Notes under the pieces: model-generated
What the model was told of the DNA's origin: nothing
What the model saw: only the letters and a program-made list of their open reading frames with translations
Databases searched by the model: none
DNA from: Butyricicoccus faecihominis
Lineage (GTDB): Bacteria > Bacillota > Clostridia > Oscillospirales > Butyricicoccaceae
Length of the DNA stretch: 64,000 nucleotides
Direction: 5' to 3'
Assembly (NCBI RefSeq): GCF_024462775.1
Contig: NZ_JANGCE010000014.1
Location: forward strand, 1-64,000
In this document: piece after piece, positions 19,001 to 27,228 of the stretch
How positions within the stretch are numbered: the first letter of the stretch is position 1
Layout: every line of letters begins with the position of its first letter
Made by a program: the position numbers and the translations under genes

Positions 19001-19883
19001 CGCTATTGCCGTTCAGGCAGAAATCGCCTTCGCCCCCTTGCCACTCCCGCAAGCCGGGCACCACGTTCGGCTGCTGATTGCCGCCAGGCGCATAAGCGCC
19101 GGGCACCGTCACGGTATGGGCCCGCGTCGATTTGGCCGTATCGGACGGGTCGGCAAGGCTGCTCACCTGATACAACACGCTCACCTCGGTATCGCGGAGC
19201 GGCTGACTGACCGTGCCGTCCGCCGCGATCAACTGACGGGGCTCGCAGCCGTACAGCGTCACCTGATAGCGCGGGTCGGGCGAGTCCGGAAGGCGCAGCA
19301 TCGTTCCGTCATCCGACAGGGACGGGGCGCCGAGCCGCTCCAATACCGCCTCCGCCGTGGTGGAATCCGCGCCGTATACTTCCAATTCATAGATCGCAAA
19401 GCTGTAAGGCTTGCTGTTGACCTGATAGCCTTGCCGCTCAAGCAACTTCACATAGCGCGCGGACGGAAGAGAGGCAAGAGAAAAGAAGCGTTCCGCTTTT
19501 TTGCTGCCATTGCCATCCGATACGGTCACCGCTTCCTCAAAATGCGTGCCGTCCTCTGAGAGCAGGATGCTGTACGCGGGCGATTCACGAAAAAAGAAGA
19601 GCGCCAACTGCTCGATCGAAACGATCTTTCCTAAATCAAGCAATAAATAGCGCTCCGCATCATCTGCGTTTGCAAAAAAGTAAGTGGAGCGGTCTCCGTC
19701 CACCGCCTTGTCCGGACCGGTATCTTTGCGTTGCCCGCTCGAACCGCTGACCGCGGCGATATGCAGCAGGTTATCCGGCGTACCGGTCTCGCCCGTGCCG
19801 ACAGCGCCGGCGGAGGCCGGCGCGGCAAGGCCACAAAAAAGCGCTAGGCACATAGCCCAAGCGCGCCATTTGGAGTTTTTCAT
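16020..19883 (-). CDS. SLH-anchored surface protein with F5/8C, GH20-like and LamG domains
   Basis: A 1287-residue exported protein. Signal peptide 1-27; F5/8 type C (discoidin) domain about 38-171; GH20 N-terminal-like region about 275-400; GH20 barrel about 402-715 with the motif LNELHLHINDSS; LamG/concanavalin-like domain about 745-930; Pro then Gly-rich linker 940-990; a beta-rich segment to about 1105; three SLH motifs about 1110-1285 that bind cell-wall polymer. In GH20 enzymes the barrel has a G-x-D-E catalytic pair, but here the matching stretch is DVGAGIYGE (551-559), with no Asp-Glu. It may bind rather than cut hexosaminides. Confidence 0.8.
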   Translation of the reverse strand: MKNSKWRAWAMCLALFCGLAAPASAGAVGTGETGTPDNLLHIAAVSGSSGQRKDTGPDKAVDGDRSTYFFANADDAERYLLLDLGKIVSIEQLALFFFRESPAYSILLSEDGTHFEEAVTVSDGNGSKKAERFFSLASLPSARYVKLLERQGYQVNSKPYSFAIYELEVYGADSTTAEAVLERLGAPSLSDDGTMLRLPDSPDPRYQVTLYGCEPRQLIAADGTVSQPLRDTEVSVLYQVSSLADPSDTAKSTRAHTVTVPGAYAPGGNQQPNVVPGLREWQGGEGDFCLNGNSALVLSPQDAVALDGTAGQIASFFSDMLNRPIATRVGSPAPGDVLLRLDPSLSPLGEEGYTLNSGDVFTISAAAPQGVLYGGVSLVQVLWQDAAHTRFPRGQARDYPRYDVRGGLLDIASAYLTPNELAQLSRYMAWFKLNELHLHINDSSAASGKSAFRLACEDFPLLPAADGFYTEETYQALQTQAKAYGIEVVTEIVGPARGACFANAAELPLDETGAFDISFPEAFDLTACFLQRLTDAYLTGDDPFLQGAYYDVGAGIYGEANGPALAQLADALADRAGAAGKQARVWYMNGIKDMRSAADILLWPDDPAAARTAFQTGRGVIDVRRSLTQLSTGGRNGLPDHFDLAAQVDRYAVEDLAVSAGISPADPQTRGAIFCLWNEQASFGGGYAAVDLFDRMKNAVALIAEKTWCGDGDKQTGARFASRFEKVGARAGNADPGRFVASQTDMLVDLDFASNGADRTENGRDGVAEGGATFDTLEGRPALCLDGTGALTLPVAAIGYPYTARIDIFCDTEMSPDTLLYTGADGSFYWNVEETGCPGYRRGDYTFCFDGAHLPAGRWCTLVLTGDRNGTALYIDGKKQGGPMLYDTSMPGVMRLPDCSTFLLPTAYLGKGMTGGIGALTLYNRVLTEQEIAALTPALPPTNVPDTPTEPEQPEPPGPSEPPADPSRPGGGSGGGTGGGTGNGPSGGIGAAAQETPPAEHTVTLQNGTKRTETTETDGTRRISDLTPSGVRIDTLISPEGATSAAVTVPDGAPPLTVTIPVDSPRSGLVPLAHLPDGGERVIPKSAVSEEGVAFLCHATCSLRIVDQDKTFSDMDGRSWAKDAVTFVAARGLFGGMTETTFWPDGGMSRGMLATVLHRLESCPAAQGDGGFDDLAANRYYSEAAAWAAENELIRGIGPDFAADRPVSREQLVTILHRYAGSPSVAGQSFLPSNAEPSDWALPAVRWAREKGLFTGRPDGSLDLKSPVTRAEAAVMLERLVVQLLAA

Positions 19884-20026
19884 ATGAAATTCCTCCTATC
19901 GTCCCTTCTCTTTTTATACGGGACTGATTTATTTTCACAGCAGCAGGCGGAACATATGCCGTCATTTTCGACCGGCGCGCGCAACCCCCTTTCCGTTCCG
20001 GTATTCCGATACCTTGAATTGTTTTT

Positions 20027-20055
20027 AGTGTATCGTTTTTGCACTTTCATGTCAA
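20027..20055 (-). promoter_or_regulatory. Promoter of the SLH/GH20-like gene
   Basis: On the minus strand a perfect TTGACA (20055-20050), 17-bp spacer and TACACT (20032-20027). The leader of about 135 bases up to the ATG at 19883 shows no recognisable riboswitch. Confidence 0.75.
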
Positions 20056-20147
20056 TCCACAGGTGTATATGTGAGACATTTTTATACAAACTACACAAGC
20101 TATAAAAAGACGAATTGGAGGTTTTATCCTTAAAAAGATGTGCAAAA

Positions 20148-20178
20148 AAGTCGCCGCAACTTTGCGCTGCGGCGACTT
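20148..20178 (-). terminator. Terminator after ald
   Basis: AAGTCGCCGCA pairs with TGCGGCGACTT around a 9-base loop, followed by six T on the minus strand, just beyond the ald stop. Confidence 0.88.
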
Positions 20179-20184
20179 ACCATT

Positions 20185-21297
20185 TTATATCAATTCCATG
20201 ATATTGCTGCACGTCAGGCCGAACGCTTCGGCGGCGCCGGGGCAGGTGCAGCGGCCCTTAAAACAGTTAACGCCGTTTGCAAGCCCGGCGTCGTCGCGGA
20301 CCGCCTGCGCAAAGCCCTTGGTGGCGAGCGCCAGACCGTGTCCGAGCGTGGTGTTCGTCAGCGCGATGGTCGAGGTGCGGCTTACCGCGCCCGGCATATT
20401 GGCCACGCAGTAATGCACCACGCCGTCCACCGTGAACACGGGGTCCTGATGGGTGGTGGGGTGCGTGGTCTCGATACAGCCGCCCTGATCGACCGCAACA
20501 TCGACGATGACCGCGCCCGGCTTCATGCGCTTTAGATCCTCGCGCAGCACCAGCTTGGGCGTGCGGCGGCCCGGCAGCAGCACCGCGCCGATCACCAGAT
20601 CGGCCTTCTCGATTGAAGCGAGGATATTGGCGCGGCTGCTGTACAGCGTCTGCACGCGGCCGCTGAACTGATCGTCCAGCTCGGCCAGACGCGCCGCGCT
20701 GACGTCCAGAATGGTGACGTTCGCGCCCATGCCGGTGGCGATCTTGCAGGCGTTGGTGCCAACGCCGCCGCCGCCGATGATGACGACCTCCGCCTTTTGC
20801 ACGCCCGGCACGCCGGAAAGCAGGATGCCCCGCCCGCCGAACGGCGTTTCCAGATACTTCGCGCCTTCCTGCACCGCCATGCGGCCCGCGATCTCGCTCA
20901 TCGGAATCAGGCACGGCAGGCCGCCGCGCGCATCCGTGATGGTCTCGTAGGCGACCGCCGTTGTGCCCGCCTTCAGCAGCGCGTCGGTCAGCGGCCGGTC
21001 AGCCGCCAGATGCAGATATGTATAAAGAAGCTGCCCTTCCCTTAAATACCGGTATTCGCTTTCGATCGGCTCCTTGACCTTAACGATCATGCCGGCTTCG
21101 TGCCAAACGGCGGCGGCGTCCGCGCGGAACGAAGCGCCCGCCCGCTCATATTCCTCATCCGTATAGCCCGAGCCAAGGCCCGCGCCGCGCTCCGCCACCA
21201 CCGAGTGGCCGGCCTCCACATAGGCCCTGACGCAGTCCGGCGTCATGCCCACGCGAAATTCGTTGTTCTTGATTTCTTTGACCAATCCAATAATCAT
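20185..21297 (-). CDS. ald: Alanine dehydrogenase
   Basis: A 370-residue cytoplasmic NAD-dependent enzyme that interconverts L-alanine with pyruvate and ammonia. The N-terminal part has the substrate site ([14 protein letters not shown], Lys in MIVKVKEP, and LYTYLHLA with the catalytic His). The Rossmann domain has the glycine motif [21 protein letters not shown]. Length fits the family. The start at 21297 lies after GGATGGGAAC. It is monocistronic. Confidence 0.93.
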   Translation of the reverse strand: MIIGLVKEIKNNEFRVGMTPDCVRAYVEAGHSVVAERGAGLGSGYTDEEYERAGASFRADAAAVWHEAGMIVKVKEPIESEYRYLREGQLLYTYLHLAADRPLTDALLKAGTTAVAYETITDARGGLPCLIPMSEIAGRMAVQEGAKYLETPFGGRGILLSGVPGVQKAEVVIIGGGGVGTNACKIATGMGANVTILDVSAARLAELDDQFSGRVQTLYSSRANILASIEKADLVIGAVLLPGRRTPKLVLREDLKRMKPGAVIVDVAVDQGGCIETTHPTTHQDPVFTVDGVVHYCVANMPGAVSRTSTIALTNTTLGHGLALATKGFAQAVRDDAGLANGVNCFKGRCTCPGAAEAFGLTCSNIMELI

Positions 21298-21384
21298 TGT
21301 GTTCCCATCCTTTCCAGTCTTCTCATGCCGGGAAAGTTCCCTACCCTTATATCCTCCGCGCATACGGCCCTCTTGTCAAGCTTT

Positions 21385-21430
21385 TTTGTAAAAAAAGCGG
21401 CGGGCGGACCAATTCGGCCCACCCGTCGGT
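21385..21430 (-). terminator. Terminator of the PTS operon
   Basis: On the minus strand a GC-rich hairpin with two G-U pairs (CGGGTGGG with TCCGCCCG) is followed by seven T. It lies just after the HPr-like gene. Confidence 0.65.
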
Positions 21431-21441
21431 GTATGCATGAA

Positions 21442-21699
21442 TTATAGGTTTTCCTTCAAAAACGCTTCCAGCGTTTGCGCGGCCTCTGCTTCGTTATCGC
21501 CCTCCAGCGTAAAGACGATCTCGTCGCCGCCCTTGACGGACAGCCCCATAACGGCGAACATTTTAGCCGCGTCCGCTGTTTTTTCACCCTTGGCAAGCAT
21601 CACCTTGCAACCAAACTCCTTGGCCTTTTTGACCAGCATGCCCGCCGGGCGCGCGTGCAGCCCCAGCGGATCGGTCACGGTATAGCGTAGTGTTGTCAT
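21442..21699 (-). CDS. HPr-family phosphocarrier lacking the Ser46 site
   Basis: An 85-residue PTS phosphocarrier. The active-site motif GLHARPAG is intact with His15 in register. An ungapped comparison with B. subtilis HPr puts Lys at position 46, where HPr kinase normally phosphorylates Ser; there is no Ser next to it. So it should carry phosphate from Enzyme I but not serve in Ser-P catabolite repression. The ATG at 21699 is placed 7 bases after GGAGG and 2 bases after the HAD-cupin stop. It is probably dedicated to the adjacent glucitol-type PTS. Confidence 0.88.
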   Translation of the reverse strand: MTTLRYTVTDPLGLHARPAGMLVKKAKEFGCKVMLAKGEKTADAAKMFAVMGLSVKGGDEIVFTLEGDNEAEAAQTLEAFLKENL

Positions 21700-21701
21700 A
21701 T

Positions 21702-23030
21702 TCATTCCTCCTGTTGTAATGCGTCCTGCTGCGCCTGCTGTTCGGGCGACCACGCGGCCTCCCAGTCCGCGCACCACTGCTGGAGCGGCTCCGCCATGCG
21801 GATGGTCACCTTGTCGTTCAGACCGGGCACCTTGGCAAAAAGCAGCCGGCAGCCTTCCCGGCACTTTTGCACATATGGCGTATCCTGCCGGAGGATGTAA
21901 AAATCCCCGGCGGAGAAATGGTACTCGGTTCCGTCCGACAGATCGATATACTTGGTTTCGCCGGACAGCAGGTAGCAGTATTCACTTGTGATCGTGTGGT
22001 AATGCGCTTGTTCCCAGTGGTAATGGTCGTAATCGCTGATGCCGATCTCCACGTTTTTATCGAGTAGGAAATTCAGGTGCTGGGGCAGCCGCAGATCACC
22101 CGCCAGATACTGTCTGGTGCTGAATTCGAGCGAAGCCTCGATCTCCTCCGCGCGCAAAATCTCGATACGGCCGGAGAACCGGCTGGGCTGCTCGCCGAGC
22201 AGCAGGGTTTCCAGCGCCCACGCCACGCCGTCTTTTTGGTTGCTGGGCGCGATATAGTTCGCCTTGGCCTTAAGCGCGTCGCAGGCGTTTCCCATCGCCA
22301 CGCGGGTGACCGCTTCATCGAACATGCCAAGGTCGTTTTCGCTGTCGCCGATGACCATGATCTCTTCCGGGGCAAGGCCCATGGCTTCGCGCACGGCGCG
22401 CACCGCGCGGCGCTTGTCCGCCCCTTCCGGGATGACCTCGATATAGTGCTCGCCCGAGGACAGCGTGACCACGCCTTCGATCGCGTTCAGGGCGACGCGC
22501 AGAAACGGGATCTGCGACACATCCCCCACGCTGACGAAAAACTTGTTCACCTTCAGCCGGTGCGCGGAGAGATAGGCGCGCAGATCGGCAACGGTCTTTT
22601 GCGTGCCGGAAAAGAAACGGACATGCTCTTCATCCATCCCGCAGGAGCATATCAGCCCCGCGCGGTCCTCCTGACAGTAGGCGCGGTTGCCCGCGTACGC
22701 CTGAAAGAATACCTTTTCGCGCATAAGACGCTCTAAGATGAACGAGACCGCCTTGTCGCTCATATACGCCTCGTACAGCAAGTGGCCGGTGCGGTAATCA
22801 TCATATACCGCGAGGCCGTTCATGGCGATCATATAGCCGTCCGCCTCGATGGCGCGCATGGCGAAATCCGCCTCATAGGCCAGCCGTCCGGTCGCGACGA
22901 CCGGGGTAACGCCCGACGCGCGCAGCTTATCGAACGCCGCCACCGTGCGGGGCGTTACCGTATCGACGCCCTGCAACAGCGTGCCGTCCAGATCGACGAA
23001 CACCGCCCGGATCGCCTGCTTTTCGTTCAT
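21702..23030 (-). CDS. HAD-family (Cof-type) phosphatase fused to a cupin-like domain
   Basis: A 442-residue two-domain protein. Residues 1 to about 280 form a Cof-type HAD hydrolase with motif I VFVDLDGTLL, motif II VVATGR and motif IV IGDSENDLGMF. From about 300 a cupin-like domain follows (HWEQAHYHTITSEYCYLLSG, metal-ligand pattern HxH...E, then FSAGDFYIL). A sugar-phosphate phosphatase with a sugar-binding or isomerising cupin is plausible. The start at 23030 was chosen for the HAD motif position. It sits between the SAF oxidoreductase and HPr genes. Confidence 0.8.
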   Translation of the reverse strand: MNEKQAIRAVFVDLDGTLLQGVDTVTPRTVAAFDKLRASGVTPVVATGRLAYEADFAMRAIEADGYMIAMNGLAVYDDYRTGHLLYEAYMSDKAVSFILERLMREKVFFQAYAGNRAYCQEDRAGLICSCGMDEEHVRFFSGTQKTVADLRAYLSAHRLKVNKFFVSVGDVSQIPFLRVALNAIEGVVTLSSGEHYIEVIPEGADKRRAVRAVREAMGLAPEEIMVIGDSENDLGMFDEAVTRVAMGNACDALKAKANYIAPSNQKDGVAWALETLLLGEQPSRFSGRIEILRAEEIEASLEFSTRQYLAGDLRLPQHLNFLLDKNVEIGISDYDHYHWEQAHYHTITSEYCYLLSGETKYIDLSDGTEYHFSAGDFYILRQDTPYVQKCREGCRLLFAKVPGLNDKVTIRMAEPLQQWCADWEAAWSPEQQAQQDALQQEE

Positions 23031-23147
23031 GCAAAAACCGCCGCCTTTCATATCGATAGGGCGCGGGGCCGCGCCGGGCAAAGCGCACCCGGCCGCGGCC
23101 CCGCAGAGAGAGTGGAAATTGATGTGTGGGCAAAACTAGAAAGGGAT

Positions 23148-24440
23148 TTAGAATGTCATGGCATCCTGTTCCTTGCGGAGCTTATAGATGAGGGTGGAGG
23201 TGTCCAGCTCGAGCATATCGAGCGTGAGCAGCTGGCCCTTCTTGGCGTCCTTGAGCATCTTGGCGCCCTTGGTCACAAGGCCGTAAGGCACATAGCCCTT
23301 GGCGTCGGATTCTTCCTTGGTCGCGATCGAGCCATAGGTGGTGTAGCCGCCGATGCCGTCGATCGTCTGGCCCGCCTTCAGATCGGTCTTGGCGACCGTG
23401 ATGCACTCGGATACCAGACCGGCCTTGGGCACGATGGTGGTCTCGCCGTCGATCACGCACTTGGCAACGGTCAGCGGGGTCTCGAGGTTGCACAGGTGGT
23501 ACGGGCGGTACAGCGTCCACAGCGGGCCGGGGCCCATGGAGTGGTACTGCATCTGGTAAGCGATCTCTTCGTTGTCGGTGGAGATGGTGACGAACACGCC
23601 GGGGGCGATACCGTTGACAAACTCAACGACGCCGTGCTTGTTCAGGATGCCGCCGTCTTCCTTGAGGCGGTACATATCGTTCAGGCCCTTCACGTCGCAC
23701 GCAATGCCGTGGCCGCCGATCACATCGGGTACCAGACCGGTCGCGTTGGACATGGCGGTCATTTCCACCATGGTCTTGGTGCCGTCCTTGAACGCGCAGA
23801 GCATCTTGGGGCTCATCTTGCGGCGGGTGGCCTCTTCCAGCACGGTATCCGGGTTGCAGTCGCGGGCCAGACGGTTGTTCTTGCCCTTGCCCATGACCTT
23901 AACGTCCATACCCATGGCCTTGGCGAAGCAGTACAGCTCCATAACGGCGCCCGGCTCGTCGCCGGCGGAACCGGTATACAGCACGCCGTTGTCCTCGGCC
24001 AGTTTTTTCAGGTAAGGCCCAATGACAACGTCGGTCTCAACGTTGAGCATGACCACGTGCTTGCCGTTCTTGATCGACTCGGTCGCCACGCGGGCGCCGA
24101 CGTCGGGCACGCCGGTCGCGTCGATCGCGCACTCGACCAGATTGGCCTGCGAAATGAAGTTTGCGTCCTCACAGGCAATATACTTGCCGGCTTCCATATA
24201 GCGGTTGGCCTCTTCGATGGTCTTGGCTACCACGATGTCGCTGTCGTCCACGCCGGCATACTTGAACGCGTTTACCGCGTTCTGTACCTGAATATCGGAT
24301 ACGATCGCCGGGGTGATACCGTGCATCAGCACCATCTGGGTGACCATGCCGCGGCCCATCTGGCCTGCGCCGACAATACCGGTGCGGATCGTTTTGCCTT
24401 CCTGCTCACGCTTGATGAGTTTGTTGTTCATGTTAAGCAT
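23148..24440 (-). CDS. NAD(P)-dependent oxidoreductase with SAF domain (COG4091 type)
   Basis: A 430-residue protein often labelled homoserine dehydrogenase-like. A Rossmann domain (TGIVGAGQMGRGM, about 19-31) leads a dehydrogenase fold with a conserved middle (GSAGDEPGAVMEL), and a C-terminal SAF domain lies at about 340-420. The start follows GGAGG by 8 bases. Linkage to a glucitol-type PTS and absence of the usual sorbitol-6-phosphate dehydrogenase suggest it oxidises the phosphorylated polyol or a derivative. The true substrate is unknown to me, and a threonine-pathway role is not supported by the neighbours. Confidence 0.8.
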   Translation of the reverse strand: MLNMNNKLIKREQEGKTIRTGIVGAGQMGRGMVTQMVLMHGITPAIVSDIQVQNAVNAFKYAGVDDSDIVVAKTIEEANRYMEAGKYIACEDANFISQANLVECAIDATGVPDVGARVATESIKNGKHVVMLNVETDVVIGPYLKKLAEDNGVLYTGSAGDEPGAVMELYCFAKAMGMDVKVMGKGKNNRLARDCNPDTVLEEATRRKMSPKMLCAFKDGTKTMVEMTAMSNATGLVPDVIGGHGIACDVKGLNDMYRLKEDGGILNKHGVVEFVNGIAPGVFVTISTDNEEIAYQMQYHSMGPGPLWTLYRPYHLCNLETPLTVAKCVIDGETTIVPKAGLVSECITVAKTDLKAGQTIDGIGGYTTYGSIATKEESDAKGYVPYGLVTKGAKMLKDAKKGQLLTLDMLELDTSTLIYKLRKEQDAMTF

Positions 24441-24591
24441 AGTTATTTCCTCCATTTATGTAATTAAATAGCTTTCGTTGGTGAAAAAAGCCGTACCCCC
24501 CTACTGGCGGCGCGGCAAAACGCGCCGTCACAAGCGAATCAGGCTATTTTCTTTTTACCGGTACGTCTTTTGGAGGCGTGCCGCAGTGGGA

Positions 24592-24960
24592 TCAATAGAT
24601 CTCGATGGTACCGCCGACCGCAAGATCGGCCGCCGTGAGCTTTTCGCCCTCCAGCATGATGCAGCCGGGGCGCTCGGGCTCCGCCCCGCCCTTAAAGCTG
24701 AGCGTGCAGTGGCCCAGCGCGCGCAGGGTCTCCTTGGCTTCGTCGCCTACCGCGGTCACATCGTACACCTTGCCGCAGATCATCAGGGTATCGCCGGGCG
24801 CGGGATCGGTGTGCAATTCGGCCTCCGTATGCAGAACGGCGATCTCGGCCAGCTCCTCGGGAGCGTTTTCGTTAAAGAGAATGAGGAAGTTGCACTCTTC
24901 GTCTTCGAGAAAGCCGAGCGCGTCCGGTCCCCAACCGGTGATGGTGGAACAGTACTTCAT
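24592..24960 (-). CDS. srlB: PTS glucitol/sorbitol-type EIIA
   Basis: A 122-residue cytoplasmic phosphotransfer subunit of the Gut family, length as expected. The phospho-His is probably the one in IAVLHTEAEL. It receives phosphate from HPr and passes it to the EIIB part of SrlE. It lies 57 bp after srlE. The 150 bp between it and the oxidoreductase gene hold a small GC hairpin (24507-24526). Confidence 0.88.
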   Translation of the reverse strand: MKYCSTITGWGPDALGFLEDEECNFLILFNENAPEELAEIAVLHTEAELHTDPAPGDTLMICGKVYDVTAVGDEAKETLRALGHCTLSFKGGAEPERPGCIMLEGEKLTAADLAVGGTIEIY

Positions 24961-25017
24961 GCGGATTGCCTCCTTCGTAATGATGCGCCGCGGCGCGGCT
25001 GAATGATAAGGAAATTG

Positions 25018-26034
25018 TTATGCAGCGTACAAGCCGATGCTGAATACGAACGCGATGATAACGGACAGCGGGCCGGTGATGACGCGGGAGTACAGAACGG
25101 CGGGCACGCCGAGTTCGATGGTCTCTTCATCCGCTTCGCCGAGGGACAGGCCCACCGGTACGAAGTCGCCGCCGACCTGCGCGTTGATCGCGAACAGTGC
25201 GGGCAGGGCGAACTGCGCCGGGATATTGCCAAGGCCGATCTCCGCGCCGAGCAGCGTGCCGACGACCTGCGCGATGACCGCGCCGGGGCCAAGCACCGGG
25301 CTGAGGAAGGGCAGCGCGCAGATCAGCGAAATCACGAGCATGCCGGGCAGCGTGGAGCACAGGGGCGAAATGGTGTTGGCGATCACATCGCCCAGACCGG
25401 AGGCCTGAATGATGCCGAGCAGCATCGAGGTGAAGGCCATGAACGGCAGGATGTTGCGAATGACCATATCGATCGAATCGCGGCCCGCCTGAAACAGCTT
25501 GCCGACCACCTTGCCGACGCCGATGCCGATCCGGGTGATGATGCCGGGCTTCTTCTGCTCGCGCATCGCGGCGATCTCAGCCTTAGCCTGATCCTTGCTC
25601 TTGGGCTCGCCGGCCTTGGGCGCGGCGGGAGCGGCGGGGGCAGCCGAGGAAGCGGCCGCGACCGCGCCTTCGTCCGCGTAGCTGATGTCGGTTTCTTTTA
25701 CATCGGACACATACAGTTCCTCGGTGATAAACTTGGCCAGAGGGCCGGTCGCGCCGGAGGGCATGAGGTTGACGGTCAGGATTTTTTTCTTAGGGTAAAC
25801 GCCGCAGCGCGCGGTGCCGCCGCAGTCGATGACCGCGATCAGAACCTCGTCGTCGGGCGCGCCGCCCTTGAAGCCGTCCACAACGGTGCCGCCGGTCATT
25901 TCAGCCAGCTTGATCGCGACCGGGTGGATACCGCCGATGGTCAGGCACAGGATCTTATTTTTCTTCTCGGTGGGCACCGCCGTGATCGGGCCGCCCCAGC
26001 CGCCTTGTCCGTGACGAATCGTTACAGCTTTCAT
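25018..26034 (-). CDS. srlE: PTS glucitol/sorbitol-type EIIB with membrane domain
   Basis: A 338-residue subunit. The EIIB domain occupies about 1-140, with Cys candidates in [19 protein letters not shown] and in [10 protein letters not shown]. An Ala/Pro-rich linker (about 145-165) joins it to a C-terminal membrane domain of about four or five helices ([15 protein letters not shown] onward). Its ATG overlaps the srlA stop by one base (TAATG). Confidence 0.9.
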   Translation of the reverse strand: MKAVTIRHGQGGWGGPITAVPTEKKNKILCLTIGGIHPVAIKLAEMTGGTVVDGFKGGAPDDEVLIAVIDCGGTARCGVYPKKKILTVNLMPSGATGPLAKFITEELYVSDVKETDISYADEGAVAAASSAAPAAPAAPKAGEPKSKDQAKAEIAAMREQKKPGIITRIGIGVGKVVGKLFQAGRDSIDMVIRNILPFMAFTSMLLGIIQASGLGDVIANTISPLCSTLPGMLVISLICALPFLSPVLGPGAVIAQVVGTLLGAEIGLGNIPAQFALPALFAINAQVGGDFVPVGLSLGEADEETIELGVPAVLYSRVITGPLSVIIAFVFSIGLYAA

Positions 26035-26567
26035 TAGTTGTCACCTCCGCGTCCGGCCTTTTTGATCATGTTCAGGTAAATCTTCTCCGTCAGGATACCG
26101 CGAATCAAAATGACGATCACGCCCACGATGAAATAGCGCACAGCCAGATCGCCCAGCGACAGGCCCAGCGTCGTGATACCGGCGGCAATGCCCATGTACA
26201 CAAACAACTCGCCCGCGTTGGCGTGCGGGAACAGGCCGGTGACCGGGTGCAGGAAGGATACGCAAGAATCGTAATAAGCGGGCTTATACTTCTGGTCGAC
26301 GAAACGGCCGAAGGTATAGCACATCGGGTTGCCGAGGAACAGTACCGCGAGGATCGGGAGCAGTGTATAGCGCAGGACCATGACGTTCGTGATCTTCTTG
26401 ACGAAGCGCTCGACGCGCTCCTCGCCGATCAGCTTAATGATAGAGTTGACAGCCGTCATCAGGCAGATGACCATCGGAATGATACCGGTGACCCATCCCA
26501 TAAACGTCTCTCCGCCGGCTTGGAACAACGACATAAAGCCGTTGGCGAGCCAAGTGATAAATTGCAT
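26034..26567 (-). CDS. srlA: PTS glucitol/sorbitol-type EIIC
   Basis: A 177-residue membrane permease subunit of the Gut PTS with the family motif [22 protein letters not shown] and [14 protein letters not shown]. The start at 26567 follows AAAGGGG. The 200 bp between it and gutM hold an inverted repeat (CCGCCGTCGG, 26705-26740) that may be an mRNA hairpin. Confidence 0.9.
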   Translation of the reverse strand: MQFITWLANGFMSLFQAGGETFMGWVTGIIPMVICLMTAVNSIIKLIGEERVERFVKKITNVMVLRYTLLPILAVLFLGNPMCYTFGRFVDQKYKPAYYDSCVSFLHPVTGLFPHANAGELFVYMGIAAGITTLGLSLGDLAVRYFIVGVIVILIRGILTEKIYLNMIKKAGRGGDN

Positions 26568-26766
26568 GTTGTTACCCCTTTCTAAAATCATCCTCTTTAT
26601 ATCTGGTATCTATGCGGGATTCTATATAGAATCGGTCCGGGCGCTTTGGCCGCGTTTTGGGGCAGCGGGAGATACCCTTTCACACGTAACCACGCGTTGT
26701 CCTGCCGCCGTCGGAGCGGGGCCCCATATCCGACGGCGGCGGGACTTAGCCCGGCCGCTTCCTATA

Positions 26767-27228
26767 TCAAACGCTGGGGGCGGGTTCCGGTTCGACCGCG
26801 CCCACAGGCTCGGTCTCGAGCAGTTCGGGCTTTTTCAGGCGCAGTTCCAGCGCTTCGATCGCTTGTATGTAGCCCTTATGGCGCTTGCGCTGTTTTTTAT
26901 CAAAGGTCTCAAACAGCGCTAAAAAGGAATCGATGCTCGCGCCCACAAAGGGATGGCCGAGAAAGTCCTTCCGGGGTTTGAAATGGGTCAGAAAGGTCAA
27001 GCCTTCCATCACTTCGACGCCGGTGATCACGCCTGCCGAATCGCAGGCGACGAGCACCAGATTGCCGGATAAAAACCGGCCCTTGGTCTGGCCGACGCCT
27101 ACGTTGCCGAGCTTGTGCATGCGCCGTATGGCTTTCTTATAATTTTGAATCTGGAACCAGCCGCCGACCGCCTGCATCACAAACAATGCGAGCGCCACCA
27201 GAAAGATCAGTTTCAGTTCATTCGACAT
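26767..27228 (-). CDS. gutM: GutM-type glucitol operon activator
   Basis: A 153-residue protein of the GutM/SrlM family with an N-terminal membrane helix (LIFLVALALFVMQAVGGWF) followed by the conserved QIQNYKKAIRRMHKLGNVGVG region. It overlaps the end of the SorC regulator gene by 11 bp. In E. coli GutM activates the glucitol operon; the membrane anchor suggests contact with the permease. Confidence 0.85.
   Translation of the reverse strand: MSNELKLIFLVALALFVMQAVGGWFQIQNYKKAIRRMHKLGNVGVGQTKGRFLSGNLVLVACDSAGVITGVEVMEGLTFLTHFKPRKDFLGHPFVGASIDSFLALFETFDKKQRKRHKGYIQAIEALELRLKKPELLETEPVGAVEPEPAPSV

Noticed and set aside
22782-24467. Long plus-strand open frame (561 codons) over the SAF oxidoreductase
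   Set aside because: Antisense shadow of the oxidoreductase and HAD genes, rich in His, Arg and Gly, with no domain.
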